In this document: in pieces, positions 54,620 to 64,000 of the stretch
Numbering within the stretch: position 1 is the first letter of the stretch
Layout of the letters: the number at the start of each line of letters is the position of its first letter
DNA from: Ephemerocybe angulata
Lineage: Eukaryota; Basidiomycota; Agaricomycetes; Agaricales; Psathyrellaceae
Reading direction: 5' to 3'
Length of the DNA stretch: 64,000 nucleotides
Assembly (NCBI GenBank): GCA_013368325.1
Contig: JAACJK010000001.1
Location: 1,426,001 to 1,490,000, forward strand
Notes under the pieces: generated by a model
Databases searched by the model: none
Told to the model about the DNA's origin: nothing
Seen by the model: the letters and a program-made list of their open reading frames with translations, nothing else
Program-made: the position numbers and the translations under genes

Positions 54620-56172
54620 TTACTGGTAGCTGCAGTTGTCCTGTTTAGGAGTGGTCGCGCCGTAACCCTGTTCTAAGGCGAAGTCTTTGATGGTTTTAGC
54701 GGCCCTCCAAATCCTTTTGCGGTTGCGCATACTCAAGCTTTGGCTACATTGGATTCGATAGTCCAGCCATCGGACGTTGCTTTGGGTCTCGTGAGGTTGA
54801 ATCTTCCCATGCTCTTCCCATTGCATTTCCCAATATTCGAGCTCTTCTCGATCCCTGTTCCCATCTGGCGTTTTGATTGGGAGAGCCGGCAGATACCATG
54901 GCTCGAATTTCTTCAAAGCGTTGTAGGATAGCACGTCGGAGTGTGCGAGTAGTAGCTCCCGAAGTCGTTTGTCCAAAGACAAGACGGCCAAGAAGGACTT
55001 GAGTGGGAGAGGTTCGCAGATGAGAAAAAGGATCTCTAGGGGAAGTTGAGTAAACCCTGATTTAGAGGAGGGCGCATGCAAGACGCTCCTCGAACCCACA
55101 GAGAATCGCGTAAGAGGGGACGCAGATACGGTGTCCGAAATGGGAAACCTGTACAATGTTGGTGATATTTTAGTTTTAGGATTTCTTTATCGTTCTTGGT
55201 AGCCTGACTTGTCTGGCTTGACAAAGACCCACAGATTCCCTTTACCATGCCAGGCTTCGCGCAGTGTCTCCTCGTCGTTCCAGTCAGGCGACGAACGCAG
55301 AAGATTGTTCCACCATATTTCATGGCTGGGAGACCCGCAAACGTTTATCCTTTTGACGTTTTGGTCGAAGCTGTCCGCGATGGGGCCGTAGTCGATCGTC
55401 TTCGGGATGCCAAGGAGTGGCTCGCAATCTTCGTAATCTGGGTGGGTAAAGACGCGATATAACTCGCTTGGACCGATTTCGGGTGCCACTGTCTTGAAAA
55501 TGCAGTACGCAGAAAAGGTTACTACAAAGGCAACCTCTTGCCACCAAATACTGTAGACGTCTCCTGTGTTCTTGTTGAGGTAGCTTCCCCCCAAATTTTC
55601 GTCGGGGTCAGGGATAACGTCAAACAGAGTGACTGCATGGGTTAGACCTTGAACGTAAGGAGGCTCGTCTAAGTTTCTATCAGTATACAGTAATATTAGC
55701 AGGCCAGTGGTGGAGAGAGACTTACCATCCTCCTGACACAAAGGGGCGCCAAGAGTACTCGGGTCGTATGCTGCGATGAGGATGAGGTCGTCGGATGCCT
55801 CAACATCTTCTTCGGATAGCAACAGGCCCTCTACGAACAATTTCTCCCTCGGCTTTGGGGACGCAGCACTAACAGCTTTCTCAGACTGGTCATTCGCTCC
55901 ATCCCTCTCGTCGCCCTCCCCGTTTGGTGATCCTAGTGTAGGTCCCGGGTTTATGAGTTCCTCGTCAACGATTTCATCAAGTTCGTCGAGTATCTAGAGA
56001 CAATTTCGTGAAATTGAGGACCTTGGAGTTGCGAAGCAGGAAGAGGTGGCCTCACAGCTGCCTGGTTTCCCCGGAACTGGGTGTTGCCAGAGACCTATGC
56101 CACATACTATCCATTAGGTGGGCGAAGGGTATTCGATGAGCGACGTACGATGCAATAAAAGTCGCGGTCCAT
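54620..56172 (-). CDS. F-box protein with N-terminal extension
   Basis: Starts MDRDFYCI at 56172. Following short exons it reads ILDELDEIVDEELINPGPTL, KLFVEGLLLSEEDVEASDDL, PYVQGLTHAVTLFDVIPDPD, YSIWWQEVAFVVTFSAYCIF, IGPSELYRVFTHPDYEDCEP, HEIWWNNLLRSSPDWNDEET, LREAWHGKGNLWVFVKPDK. A 60-nt intron (GTCAGG...TACAG) then joins in frame to FPISDTVSASPLTRFSVGSR and an F-box, FTQLPLEILFLICEPLPLKS, FLAVLSLDKRLRELLLA. A charged C-terminal region ends at 54620. The F-box would recruit SKP1-CUL1 ubiquitin ligase. If the 60-nt intron is not real, two adjacent genes are present (55187-56172 and 54620-55153). The N-terminal half matches nothing that I know. Confidence 0.6.
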
Positions 56173-56473
56173 GTTGTCTACCCTTATTGGATGCACTGGG
56201 GTTACTTTAGGATACGTGGATGAAGGTCTGTTGTCGGGGTCAAGGAGATGGCAAGTTCAAGAAATTGCTGTGGCCGAACAAACTTGGCAAGCCCTCCCAA
56301 CATTTCCGTGAGACTGTCCGCAGATGTTCGAAGTTGGCCAATGATCCGCCATCAATTGCACGTAAGCGCCCAAGCGCCTACTGCAAACATAAACGAATCC
56401 TTGTCTCATAGGGAGAGCCTATCATAGCACATCCATCGACACATATACGCTTTAAATCCAAGCGATTCACAGT

Positions 56474-58463
56474 CTACTCATCCCCAGCATCGTCCAGCAA
56501 GAAAGCTCCAATCTTATCTTTTATACTTCCGCGGCTGAGCTTCTTCGTCTCCCACACCTCTGCCTGAGCGACGTCTTCATTAGAGCCGGTTTGAAGATCC
56601 TTGCTCTCTGGGACAGTAGTATCCTCGCTTGAGCTCGGCAAACTCGCCTTAACCCAGACAGGGAGGGGCACAACGACCTCGTTGGCGGACGCGATCCCCC
56701 GGCTACTTCGACTTGTGAAGGTAGTATGACAAGAGTAGCATAAACGCGGCGCGAGCCCGTTGGTTGGAGAGGAGGCGGCGGAAACCCCAGCATCTGGTGG
56801 AGAGGTGAAATGAGGAGGGAGTGGATGCTTCGACTTTACGAAGGCTTCGTCGTGGTATGATCGTATTGAGATGCTGGCCTTCCATGCTTGAACGTCCGGC
56901 TGTGCCGGCCTGAGCGCGTCGTTAGCCAAACAATAGGCAGGCAAAGTAAAATAAACACACTTTTGGCACACAACGCATCCCCCAGAGACGCCCTTCTCCT
57001 TCGTAGTCACCTTCGCAAGCGTCCGCGCGATCGTGCTAACAGTGCTTGGGAAGTCTTTCTCGAGGCCCATAATGAAGTCCTGGGTGAGCACATCGATACT
57101 AGTCAACTTCTGGTTCTGCTTGACAGCCACTCTCGATGCCGCGGTTTCGCTCCCTAAAGGGACTGAAGAGACGGACGACGGGTACCGGTCTCGCCCAGGG
57201 ACCGGAAGGTTTGACCACCATGCCCAAAAAGCACTCTCCTTGATGCCTATATCCCTGAGTGGCCGTACAATGCTGATGTTTTGGTCATTCTTCCCTATCC
57301 ATGCTTCCTCCAAACCTTCGGAGACCATGGCAAAGCCCGCGCCTTGCGCAATCCCAGAAATCATGTTCATTGATAGACTGGTGAGGGATGTTCCGAGGAG
57401 GAGATGTGAGGCATCGCGTGAAGCGGCGGTGAACAGAAGAAGGACCCGGATGAGCGAGGAGATGGCGGAGTGGATAGCTGTTGGCGTCGGAAGTGATGAA
57501 AGGTATGTGTGCAAGGACTGGAGGGGGGTTGTGGGGATATTTGAGCCCTGGCGAAGAGTGGGTAGCGCTGAAGGAACAAATGGATCAGTGAAAAGCACGA
57601 CTGATATCTTCGATATCTTACCTTCGTCGTTTATATCTATCCCAAGGTCTCTCGCTCCCTGCTTAAGGTCGGTTCCTCCAACGGTCTTCCACCAGCCCTC
57701 GTCAAATGCATCTTCAAGGCGGAGTGGAATGAAGTCGATCTCAAAACCAGTGGTTGGATCTGAGTATGCCTTGACAGCTGCGCGAACCTCTTCAGTGCGC
57801 TCTTTAGCCTGCTCGAAATTAGACATTGACATTGATTTGAACGAAGATAGGACGTACCCCAGGTATTACACTGGCCACCTCAACGTAGCATACGGCTGGT
57901 GTTCCCTTCCACACATCCCCAGAATCTCCTTCTCCCCTTGCCCGGTTTCTTGGATGTTCGGAGCCAAGCGAAAGGCTGTCCTCAGGCAACTGCCCCGATG
58001 ATGTCGATGAACGGTAAAAGTAGGACTTTGCGACCAAATCCAGCAAGACGGTTGAACCTAAGCCACCGCTATGCCCAATAACAAGACTGCCAGGAGCCTG
58101 CATAAGGCCTTTAATCCTGCCTCCGCGTGCATTTGCACCCTTGTTCCCTCGTTTATTATTGATAGTTGGCCCAAGAGTCTTTCGGAATCGTGTCGAAATG
58201 AGAGGGAAGAAGCAACTCCTAGATAATCAGTGGTAAGAAAATTGGACCTTCAAAGCTGCGTAGGTGATTTTACTTGCAATAGACGGCGTGTCGAATGACG
58301 ATATTTCCTCGGCTTTCCTTACACTTCACGCACGTTTTCGTTTTGTCGAATTTGGTACGACCTGTGGGATATCATTGAGAAAAACTCCAGTTCATCTTGC
58401 ATTCCACTCACGAGTCATGAGAGCATCTTGCTCCGTCTCTGGGTTTCCGCAGGACGTCGACAT
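56474..58463 (-). CDS. NCS2: Cytosolic thiouridylase subunit 2 (CTU2/NCS2)
   Basis: Partner of NCS6/CTU1 in 2-thiolation of wobble uridine 34 of cytosolic tRNAs, with sulfur from the URM1 system. Starts MSTSCGNPETEQDALMTR at 58463; exon 2 gives KTCVKCKESRGNIVIRHAVY, CKSCF (N-terminal zinc ligands); then LMQAPGSLVIGHSGGLGSTV, LLDLVAKSYFYRSS, where SGGxGS is the altered PP-loop usual for this subunit. The long exon reads EIDFIPLRLEDAFDEGWWKT, SIDVLTQDFIMGLEKDFPST, and has two C-terminal zinc pairs, GGCVVCQKCVYFTLPAYC and RLCYSCHTTFTSR. Head to head with SDE2, with 137 bp between start codons. Confidence 0.9.
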
Positions 58464-58600
58464 GGTGGAGAAGATGAAAGTTGACTCGGCTGGGCGGCAT
58501 GGAAGATCAAATCGATCACCCGTCGGGTTTTGATCCGGAGCACAGGCTCCGACGCTCCGTCTCATGGGTGCACAGCCCATTACCCTCTTTCACTGCAACC
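58464..58600. promoter_or_regulatory. Bidirectional promoter, NCS2 and SDE2
   Basis: 137 bp between two divergent ATGs must hold both promoters and leaders. An imperfect inverted pair, GGAGCACAGGCTCC, lies near 58535. Confidence 0.5.
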
Positions 58601-59492
58601 ATGTCTACCTCCCTGCTCATATCTGCGTTTGCTCCCTTTCCTTCTCTTACCCTTTCTCTCCCATCAACAACGCCCATATCCGAGGTATATGGCCACCTAA
58701 CGCATCGCTACCCCGCTCTCCCTGACTCCCTGAAACACTCAAACTTGGTGCTTTCGACTCACAATGGGTGTATACCAGCACCTGAAGTCGCCCTCAGTTC
58801 TCTCCAATTGAACAACGATGACACGCTTGTTACCCTCCGGCTGACTCCTCTGGTTCTTGGTGGAAAGGGTGGTTTTGGTAGCCAGCTGCGTGCCGCTGGT
58901 GGTCGCATGAGTAGTCAAAAGACGAGCAATAATGACTCTTGTCGAGACCTCAGTGGTAGGAGGCTGAGCACTATCAAGGAGGCAAAGAAGTATGTCAAAC
59001 CCATCTGCAGTTCCCTGTCTCTTTGTCTGACCAGTTCTCAATAATAGGCTCGCGGAATACCTTGAAACCGAGCCTGAACGACTCGCTGCTCGCGCTGAGG
59101 CGCAGAAAGCCAAACTCGAAGCACTGGAGAAGAAGTTGGGCATCACACCTGCGGCCAACGGCGAGGGCTCATCATCCGCTCCTCTCACCCCCGATCAAAT
59201 CGCTGAGCACGTCCTTGCGGGCAAGAAGCACAAGTTCGACGACACCGAATATATCGACCAGACGAAGGAACTATCGGAGAACGTTAAGAGCGCTGTGGCG
59301 TCCGCCTTTTTGAAAAAGAGGAAGCTCAAAAATGGGGCTGGCGCGAACAAGAAGGCAAAGTTGAGCCCAACAGAGAGTGATCCTCTGAAGAGTGACGAGA
59401 AAGTGAAGGAGAACGCAGAGGAGAAGACGGAAGAGTCCGTGAAGCTACCGACAATTGTTAACACCATGGCACTGGATGCGGTTGGGGCATAA
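58601..59492 (+). CDS. SDE2: SDE2-like protein with ubiquitin-like N-terminus
   Basis: Nuclear protein made as a ubiquitin-like fusion; in fission yeast cleavage after GG releases Sde2 starting with Lys, which enters the spliceosome and helps splice selected introns. Here MSTSLLISAFAPFPSLTLSL begins a beta-grasp domain ending LTPLVLGGKGGFGSQLRAAG, with the diagnostic GG-KGG cleavage site at about residue 88. The conserved SDE2 block follows (GRMSSQKTSNNDSCRDLSGR, RLSTIKEAKKLAEYLETEPE), then a coiled segment (ARAEAQKAKLEALEKKLG) and a Lys-rich tail (FLKKRKLKNGAGANKKAKLS) with a nuclear-signal look. One intron (GTATGT...AATAG, about 58990-59047) splits the KKL block. Confidence 0.9.
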
Positions 59493-59657
59493 CCATGGGA
59501 AGCTTTTAGCCTGTTCAAATGCGTTACCTCTCGTTCAAGGCGAAGCAAGCAACTTCGAGCGTACTACGGCTAGATTCTCAGCACTTGTATATTTCCATTG
59601 TAATACATTGTAAAACAAATCCCCGGCGATTGGGGAGCTCTTATGAGTCGGAGACGC

Positions 59658-60371
59658 TTACGATTGTATTCTCGAAGAGTAGTCAAACCACTGCGGGGCA
59701 TGCATCTTCACAAACTCATCGAAAGACCATAATTCGGCCTCCAAGTTCTCAACTTCCAGGTAGACATAGGTATCTACCTCCACTCCGAATGCCAGATCAC
59801 CCTGGTTCTCAGGGATGGAAGATGAGTGCAGTGCAATCAACGCATCTTCGCCCTCGCAGTGCGTCGACATTGGGTGGAAGGGTGCCAAGGGATGCACGAC
59901 GACTAGAATTCGTGCATATTCATCCGATCCCTCCAACGCACAGTCAGAGGACCTTCTATAAATGAACGGGTGCGGTGACTTACTATGTCTTCGAAATCGT
60001 CTAGATACTCTAAGTCGTCCTCAGTTAGGCCTTCGACGACCGTTCCCCGAACGACCTTCTCAGACGGCGCGAGCTCTCGATTCGCAAGAGCCATGGATTG
60101 AGACAATGGAATGATACCAGGGTATGTCGCTCCTTTGACTTTGTGCCTGGTGTACCCCTAGGGCATGGAGTAGAATATTTCAGCAAAGTGGATCTATTAC
60201 CCGGGTCCAGGGTCGAGTTTGAGAATTACTTACGGGTAGGAACGCAGGGGAGAAACGCAGGTGCGATCCATCGTTCCCAATGATATGCTGCAGGATCCTT
60301 GGATGCATGAGAGTCCCGTAGAAGAACGCACGCTTCGGTTCCTTCGGTTCGTCCAGGGACGGTTCTGACAT
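59658..60371 (-). CDS. AIG2/gamma-glutamylcyclotransferase-like protein
   Basis: Small enzyme-like fold of the GGCT/AIG2 family. Starts MSEPSLDEPKEPKRAFFYGT at 60371 and continues LMHPRILQHIIGNDGSHLRF; the FYGTLMHPRIL phrase is the family's substrate-binding turn. Then YTRHKVKGATYPGIIPLSQS, KVVRGTVVEGLTEDDLEYLD, DFEDIGSDEYARILVVVHPL (catalytic-position Glu in SDEY), VEVDTYVYLEVENLEAELWS, FDEFVKMHAPQWF. Two introns: one after FLP and one near 59930-59984 that restores GSDEY in frame. Substrate unknown; many fungal AIG2-like proteins are uncharacterised. Confidence 0.85.
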
Positions 60372-60685
60372 CGTGACTTTCCTTGGGCCAAGTAGACCGT
60401 GGTATGTCGGGAGAAGAAGGAGAGCAGAAGGTCAAAGTGCTGATTCTGTTGCTGATAAATCGACCGTTGATGGCGATGGCAGGCCCTGATCATGCCACCA
60501 GCGGCGAATAAGCGCCCAATGCCTGGAGATGTGTGATTCGGCGAAATATGGTGTATCGGCAAAACAAAGCTCTACAAGATGTCAGATATACGCAGGGTTG
60601 CCTGTTTCTTTCTCATCTACCCCTACAAGAAACAATGTCCAACATTCAGACGCCTAACTAGTAGGCGGGATTCTCTATCTCTCGC

Positions 60686-62051
60686 TCAAACTGATTCTAC
60701 CTGCTTCTCGAGCCAGTCCCAGAGTTCCTTCCCAAGTTCCTCATTGAGGGACGCAGGTGGTGGAGGCCCATGCCGGGCCCATGGGATGAGATACTGAGAA
60801 GATGATAGATGGTGAGCTTCAGCGAAGGTCGATGAGAAGCACGGCATTCACCTTCCCGTTCATGTTGGAACCCTCCTCAGTTGTTCCGGCCCACAACTGT
60901 GTCAGTGCACCAAATTCGATGGGATGCAAAAATAAGAACTGAGTCACGACTCCTCATTTAAGTTCGCCATTGTTTTATAGTAAACTGTAAAACGTACCGT
61001 CATGATTGCTTTCGGCACTCGACCAACATGCCGTTGTAAGTCCGACTTCAGGTTTCCAGGGTTCACTGCAGCAGATATGAGCCCCTGCTCTCCATATCGA
61101 CGGGCGAACTCGTTGGAGATGACAACGTTTCCGAGTTTGCTTTGATTGTAGAGGGGGCGCTTTCCAAGCTTCCTTCGAGCGGGGCCGTCAATGAAGGTGT
61201 TGAACTCTAAGGTGTTGGCGAAGGTGGCGCTGAGAGACGAGGTGTGGATGACCCTGCCAGCCTTGCCATTGAGCGCCTTTGCGGCGAGAAGGGAGGGAAG
61301 GAGGAGTTTGGTCAAGTAGAAGTGTCCTGTAATCAACGTTAGTGAGCACCAGGCGGAGTGCGAAGCTGAAAATGCGTACCGAGGACGTTCGTCCCAAATT
61401 GTAAGTCATATCCTTGCTTCGTGAGCTGCTCAATGGGAGGTTCCATGACCCCTCTGACCAAATTGATTACATTCAAAAGGCTGAATCAGAATGTGCCAGT
61501 TGGTTACGCACGCATTATTAAAGAGGATGTGAAGCTGGGTCTCTTGCCTTGTATCACCGTCAGTTCGCTTACATCGGGACGTCGGCCGCAAAGTAACGAA
61601 ACTCACTTCTGAAACTCTTCGACAGCTCTTTTGACAGAATGCAGGTCGGACAAGTCGAGCTGCAAGAAGATCCCTTCTTTTCCTGTCTCTTCTTTCAGCT
61701 CTTCAATAGCCTGCTCAGCCCTCGTCTTATCACGCGCTGCGAAGTAGACTTTCGCATTGTGGCTCAGAAGCTCCTGTTAAGATCCAACAGGTTGTTAGTT
61801 GCCAAAACAATGTCATGAGGATAACACGAACCTTTGCGGTTACCTTTCCAACGCCTATTCCAAAGAAAAAAAATTGACCGAGATCGAGATCAGTACTCTT
61901 GAAGTGCAGTTAATCCGTAGCAGAACTCACCCGTGTTAGCGCCCGTGACAATCGCGACCTCACCAGTAAGGTCAGGAATGTCCGAAGTAGAGAACCGAGC
62001 CTTTGGAGGATATGCTTGGTCGATAAAGTTCCTGACGATAGCTGGTGGCAT
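60686..62051 (-). CDS. Short-chain dehydrogenase/reductase (retinol dehydrogenase 12-like)
   Basis: NAD(P)-dependent oxidoreductase with Rossmann fold. Starts [20 protein letters not shown] at 62051. Cofactor loop [19 protein letters not shown] spans an intron (TGxxxGxG). Then [80 protein letters not shown] (catalytic Ser), [20 protein letters not shown] (YxxxK), [20 protein letters not shown] and [20 protein letters not shown], ending [11 protein letters not shown]. Several short introns. The end resembles the many mushroom NAD(P)-binding SDRs; the substrate is unknown. Confidence 0.88.
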
Positions 62052-63431
62052 ATTTTCGAGGTGTAGAGGGTGAAGTGGGCTGGTTCTTGAGAAGTGAGCT
62101 GGTTCTTGAGGGTCCAAGCAAGTATTTAAACTCGAAGGTTGGATGAACTCGGATCGCAGTCTGATAGAATTGACCGCAGTGTGGCATATCAGAGGCCAGG
62201 AGGTGATGCCTGAACACGCAATGGCGACGGCTTGTAGTAATTTGGCACTGAAACTGGTATGCGCAGCGGGGACGTCAATGGTCGGGCTTCATGGAGTGCT
62301 TTGACACCACTGAAAGGGCGTCACGGATTGAAGAAGGTTGTGTAAACGGAACACGCCCCGACAGAATGCCAGAAACGCTGCGGGAATACAGCAGAACCTA
62401 CCACGAACAGGAGCCAGAACAGCAACTGGTCTCGCACTGTAAGAAGATTCAATTGTGATACATACCCACATCTTGCCAACGCCGAACTGAATGGTGCCGG
62501 GCCAGCAGCCTGATTGGCCACCCAATCAAAGCTGCAACTTGAAGATAAGCGCCCGCAGTCACTAGTCACAGCCTTGGCTGAAGATTAGCCTCGTCGAAGA
62601 TGGGCAACCTTCAGAGATCAACTCAGCATATAATCAATGCCATGAAGCAGTGGGGCTTGCTCACCAAATGGGACTAGCATAAATCCCAACGTCTGGTACG
62701 TGGCTTCTGCATGCCCGTCACTGCCGGAGGTCGCCTGCATCCTCAAGAGCTTATTGGTAGCATCACACGCTCGTTTCGCAAAAACTTGTGCCACGTAGCT
62801 CCCCGAGAGTGTGCGTCTGCCGCATGTACGATGAGGATGGGTTCTGCACGATAGAGAAAGAAACGCCACCGTCAAGGAGACGAAATTAGATCATCCTCGT
62901 TTGAAGGAAGACACGAGGTTGAGTCTTGAAACCTTGTTTAGACTTCTTGACCTTTTAGAGGCCCAAGGACAGCATGGTTGCACCGCCCTGCCTATCCAAA
63001 GAATCCCTCAGGGCCCGAAAATATGCTTCTGCAGGAACAACCTGACTCTAATCGACACCAGAGAAGATTCCCGAGCCATAACCTGCCGCAGCCGTGCCCT
63101 TCCTTGATGACCCAGAGGAAAACTTCAAGATAAGCTTCTCGAAGTCATGCCACAAAGGCTGTATGCAGAATTTCAACTTACTCGAAGGGGAAAGTATTCC
63201 TTTGGCTCGGTCTTCCAAGAAGGTTGACTGATCCTTCCTCCTCTCTCCGGTATGGAAACGGTCGACTATATGTATATTCAAGTCAAATCCCCGCAGAAAC
63301 GCATGCCAACACCCTGCCCTTCAGCACTCAGACCAGCAACACTTTCCCCGGGGCCAAGAAAACTTACTGGTGCGCTCATCATGCCCTTCCACCATCGTGG
63401 CGATAGATCTGATACTCGTATTTTAGTCACA
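62052..63431. other. Unassigned stretch
   Basis: About 1.4 kb without a supported gene. Several short frames on both strands (for example PSSKLKFCIQPLWHDFEKLI on the minus strand near 63150) could be exons of an unrecognised gene, but I cannot assemble a model. Confidence 0.35.
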
Positions 63432-64000
63432 ATGCCGAAGAAGAGCGACATCAGAACCAACAGAGCGATCCGTCCTGCAAAACCATGGAGAGTCCTTGAA
63501 GCACCAGGGAGCGGCGGCAGAAGACTCTACGCATTGAAAGGGCAGGCGACGCTTGCCAGTGGAAAGGTCGGCATAAAACGCGAGCCGACCATGAGTCCTT
63601 CAGAACAAGAGTCGTGCCCGAACCGGTCCTGGGAACGCGCAGAAAAGGAGAACAAGCAACACCTGAGGGAGAGGGCTGGAACAGCGCTCCGCGCCGACTA
63701 CATCTACCACACCTATCTCGCTAGATGCAATGCGTTGGACATACATGCACGGGATTATCGAGCGGGTCGGCTCGTCCAAGCGCTTGTGGATATCCTCCGG
63801 GACCGGAGTGCCTTCGTGAAGAGACAGGAGGAGATCATGCAGCAGATATCGAGGATTGTAAGGGCGATGGGCGACTTGGGGCTGGGAAAGGAGGAGATGG
63901 GGTTGCACCAAGCAGATGAGGGGGCGACTGGAGTGTTGAGGGACGTGCATGGGTTCAGATTTGGGCCCGACAAGGAAAGGATGGATGATTGGGAAGGATG
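63432..64000 (+). CDS. Basic hypothetical protein, 3' end outside window
   Basis: From ATG 63432 the frame stays open for 189 codons to the window edge: MPKKSDIRTNRAIRPAKPWR, VLEAPGSGGRRLYALKGQAT, SWERAEKENKQHLRERAGTA, LRADYIYHTYLARCNALDIH, SAFVKRQEEIMQQISRIVRA. It is Arg/Lys-rich with a helical, possibly coiled-coil C-terminal part. Unbroken length and codon choice support coding. No family recognised. Confidence 0.5.
   Translation, partial: MPKKSDIRTNRAIRPAKPWRVLEAPGSGGRRLYALKGQATLASGKVGIKREPTMSPSEQESCPNRSWERAEKENKQHLRERAGTALRADYIYHTYLARCNALDIHARDYRAGRLVQALVDILRDRSAFVKRQEEIMQQISRIVRAMGDLGLGKEEMGLHQADEGATGVLRDVHGFRFGPDKERMDDWEG

Overview
The window is nuclear DNA of a filamentous basidiomycete, most likely a wood- or litter-decaying agaricomycete. 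Genes are dense and broken by many short introns, mostly 45-65 nt with GT...AG ends, so most genes had to be read by joining exons. The gene content also fits: a KDZ-superfamily transposase with a CxC2-type cysteine cluster, several protein families that I recall as typical of mushroom transposons, and GH5 cellulases with or without a fungal CBM1. There are no bacterial operons. All coordinates of spliced genes span first to last inferred coding base.

Layout. 1-5.2 kb: 3' end of an LRR/F-box-type gene, a convergent aldo-keto reductase, and a gene-poor spacer holding a perfect 71-bp palindrome. 5.2-25.2 kb: a TmpA-like membrane flavoprotein gene split in two by one 18,503-bp element (6307-24809). 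The element has a 7-bp target duplication (TGGAGAT), related termini sharing CTGTCG-N3-TAATGCAC at the same distance from each end, and opposed subterminal tandem arrays (about 71-bp units on the left, about 73/87-bp units on the right) that share an inverted core. Inside are a near-complete KDZ transposase and a set of cargo genes. These include a roughly 1,100-residue low-complexity protein, a protein ending in an RNase H1 N-terminal (hybrid-binding) domain, and several small unknowns, some decayed. Removing the element and one target copy rejoins the host gene exactly in frame, so the insertion looks recent.

25.7-34.6 kb: cytosolic methionyl-tRNA synthetase (two 8-nt microexons), divergent from an OPT-family transporter, then a two-TM membrane protein and a SARAF-like ER protein. 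35-40.3 kb: tandem GH5 endoglucanase paralogs, only one with a CBM1, separated by an 851-bp nonautonomous DNA transposon with 34-bp terminal inverted repeats and an 8-bp target duplication. 40.8-48.8 kb: an unknown acidic/basic protein, an Hsp20-like protein and an Srs2/UvrD-type helicase. 49.2-54.5 kb: a multi-TM protein with a decayed partial duplicate and a divergent CAX-type Ca2+/H+ exchanger. 54.6-62.1 kb: an F-box protein, CTU2/NCS2 (tRNA thiolation) head to head with SDE2, an AIG2/GGCT-like enzyme and a short-chain dehydrogenase. 62-64 kb: mostly unassigned, with a basic ORF running off the end.

The most notable system is the large KDZ element: a transposase gene, paired inverted subterminal satellite arrays and a multi-gene cargo, caught inside an identifiable host gene so that its ends can be defined to the base.
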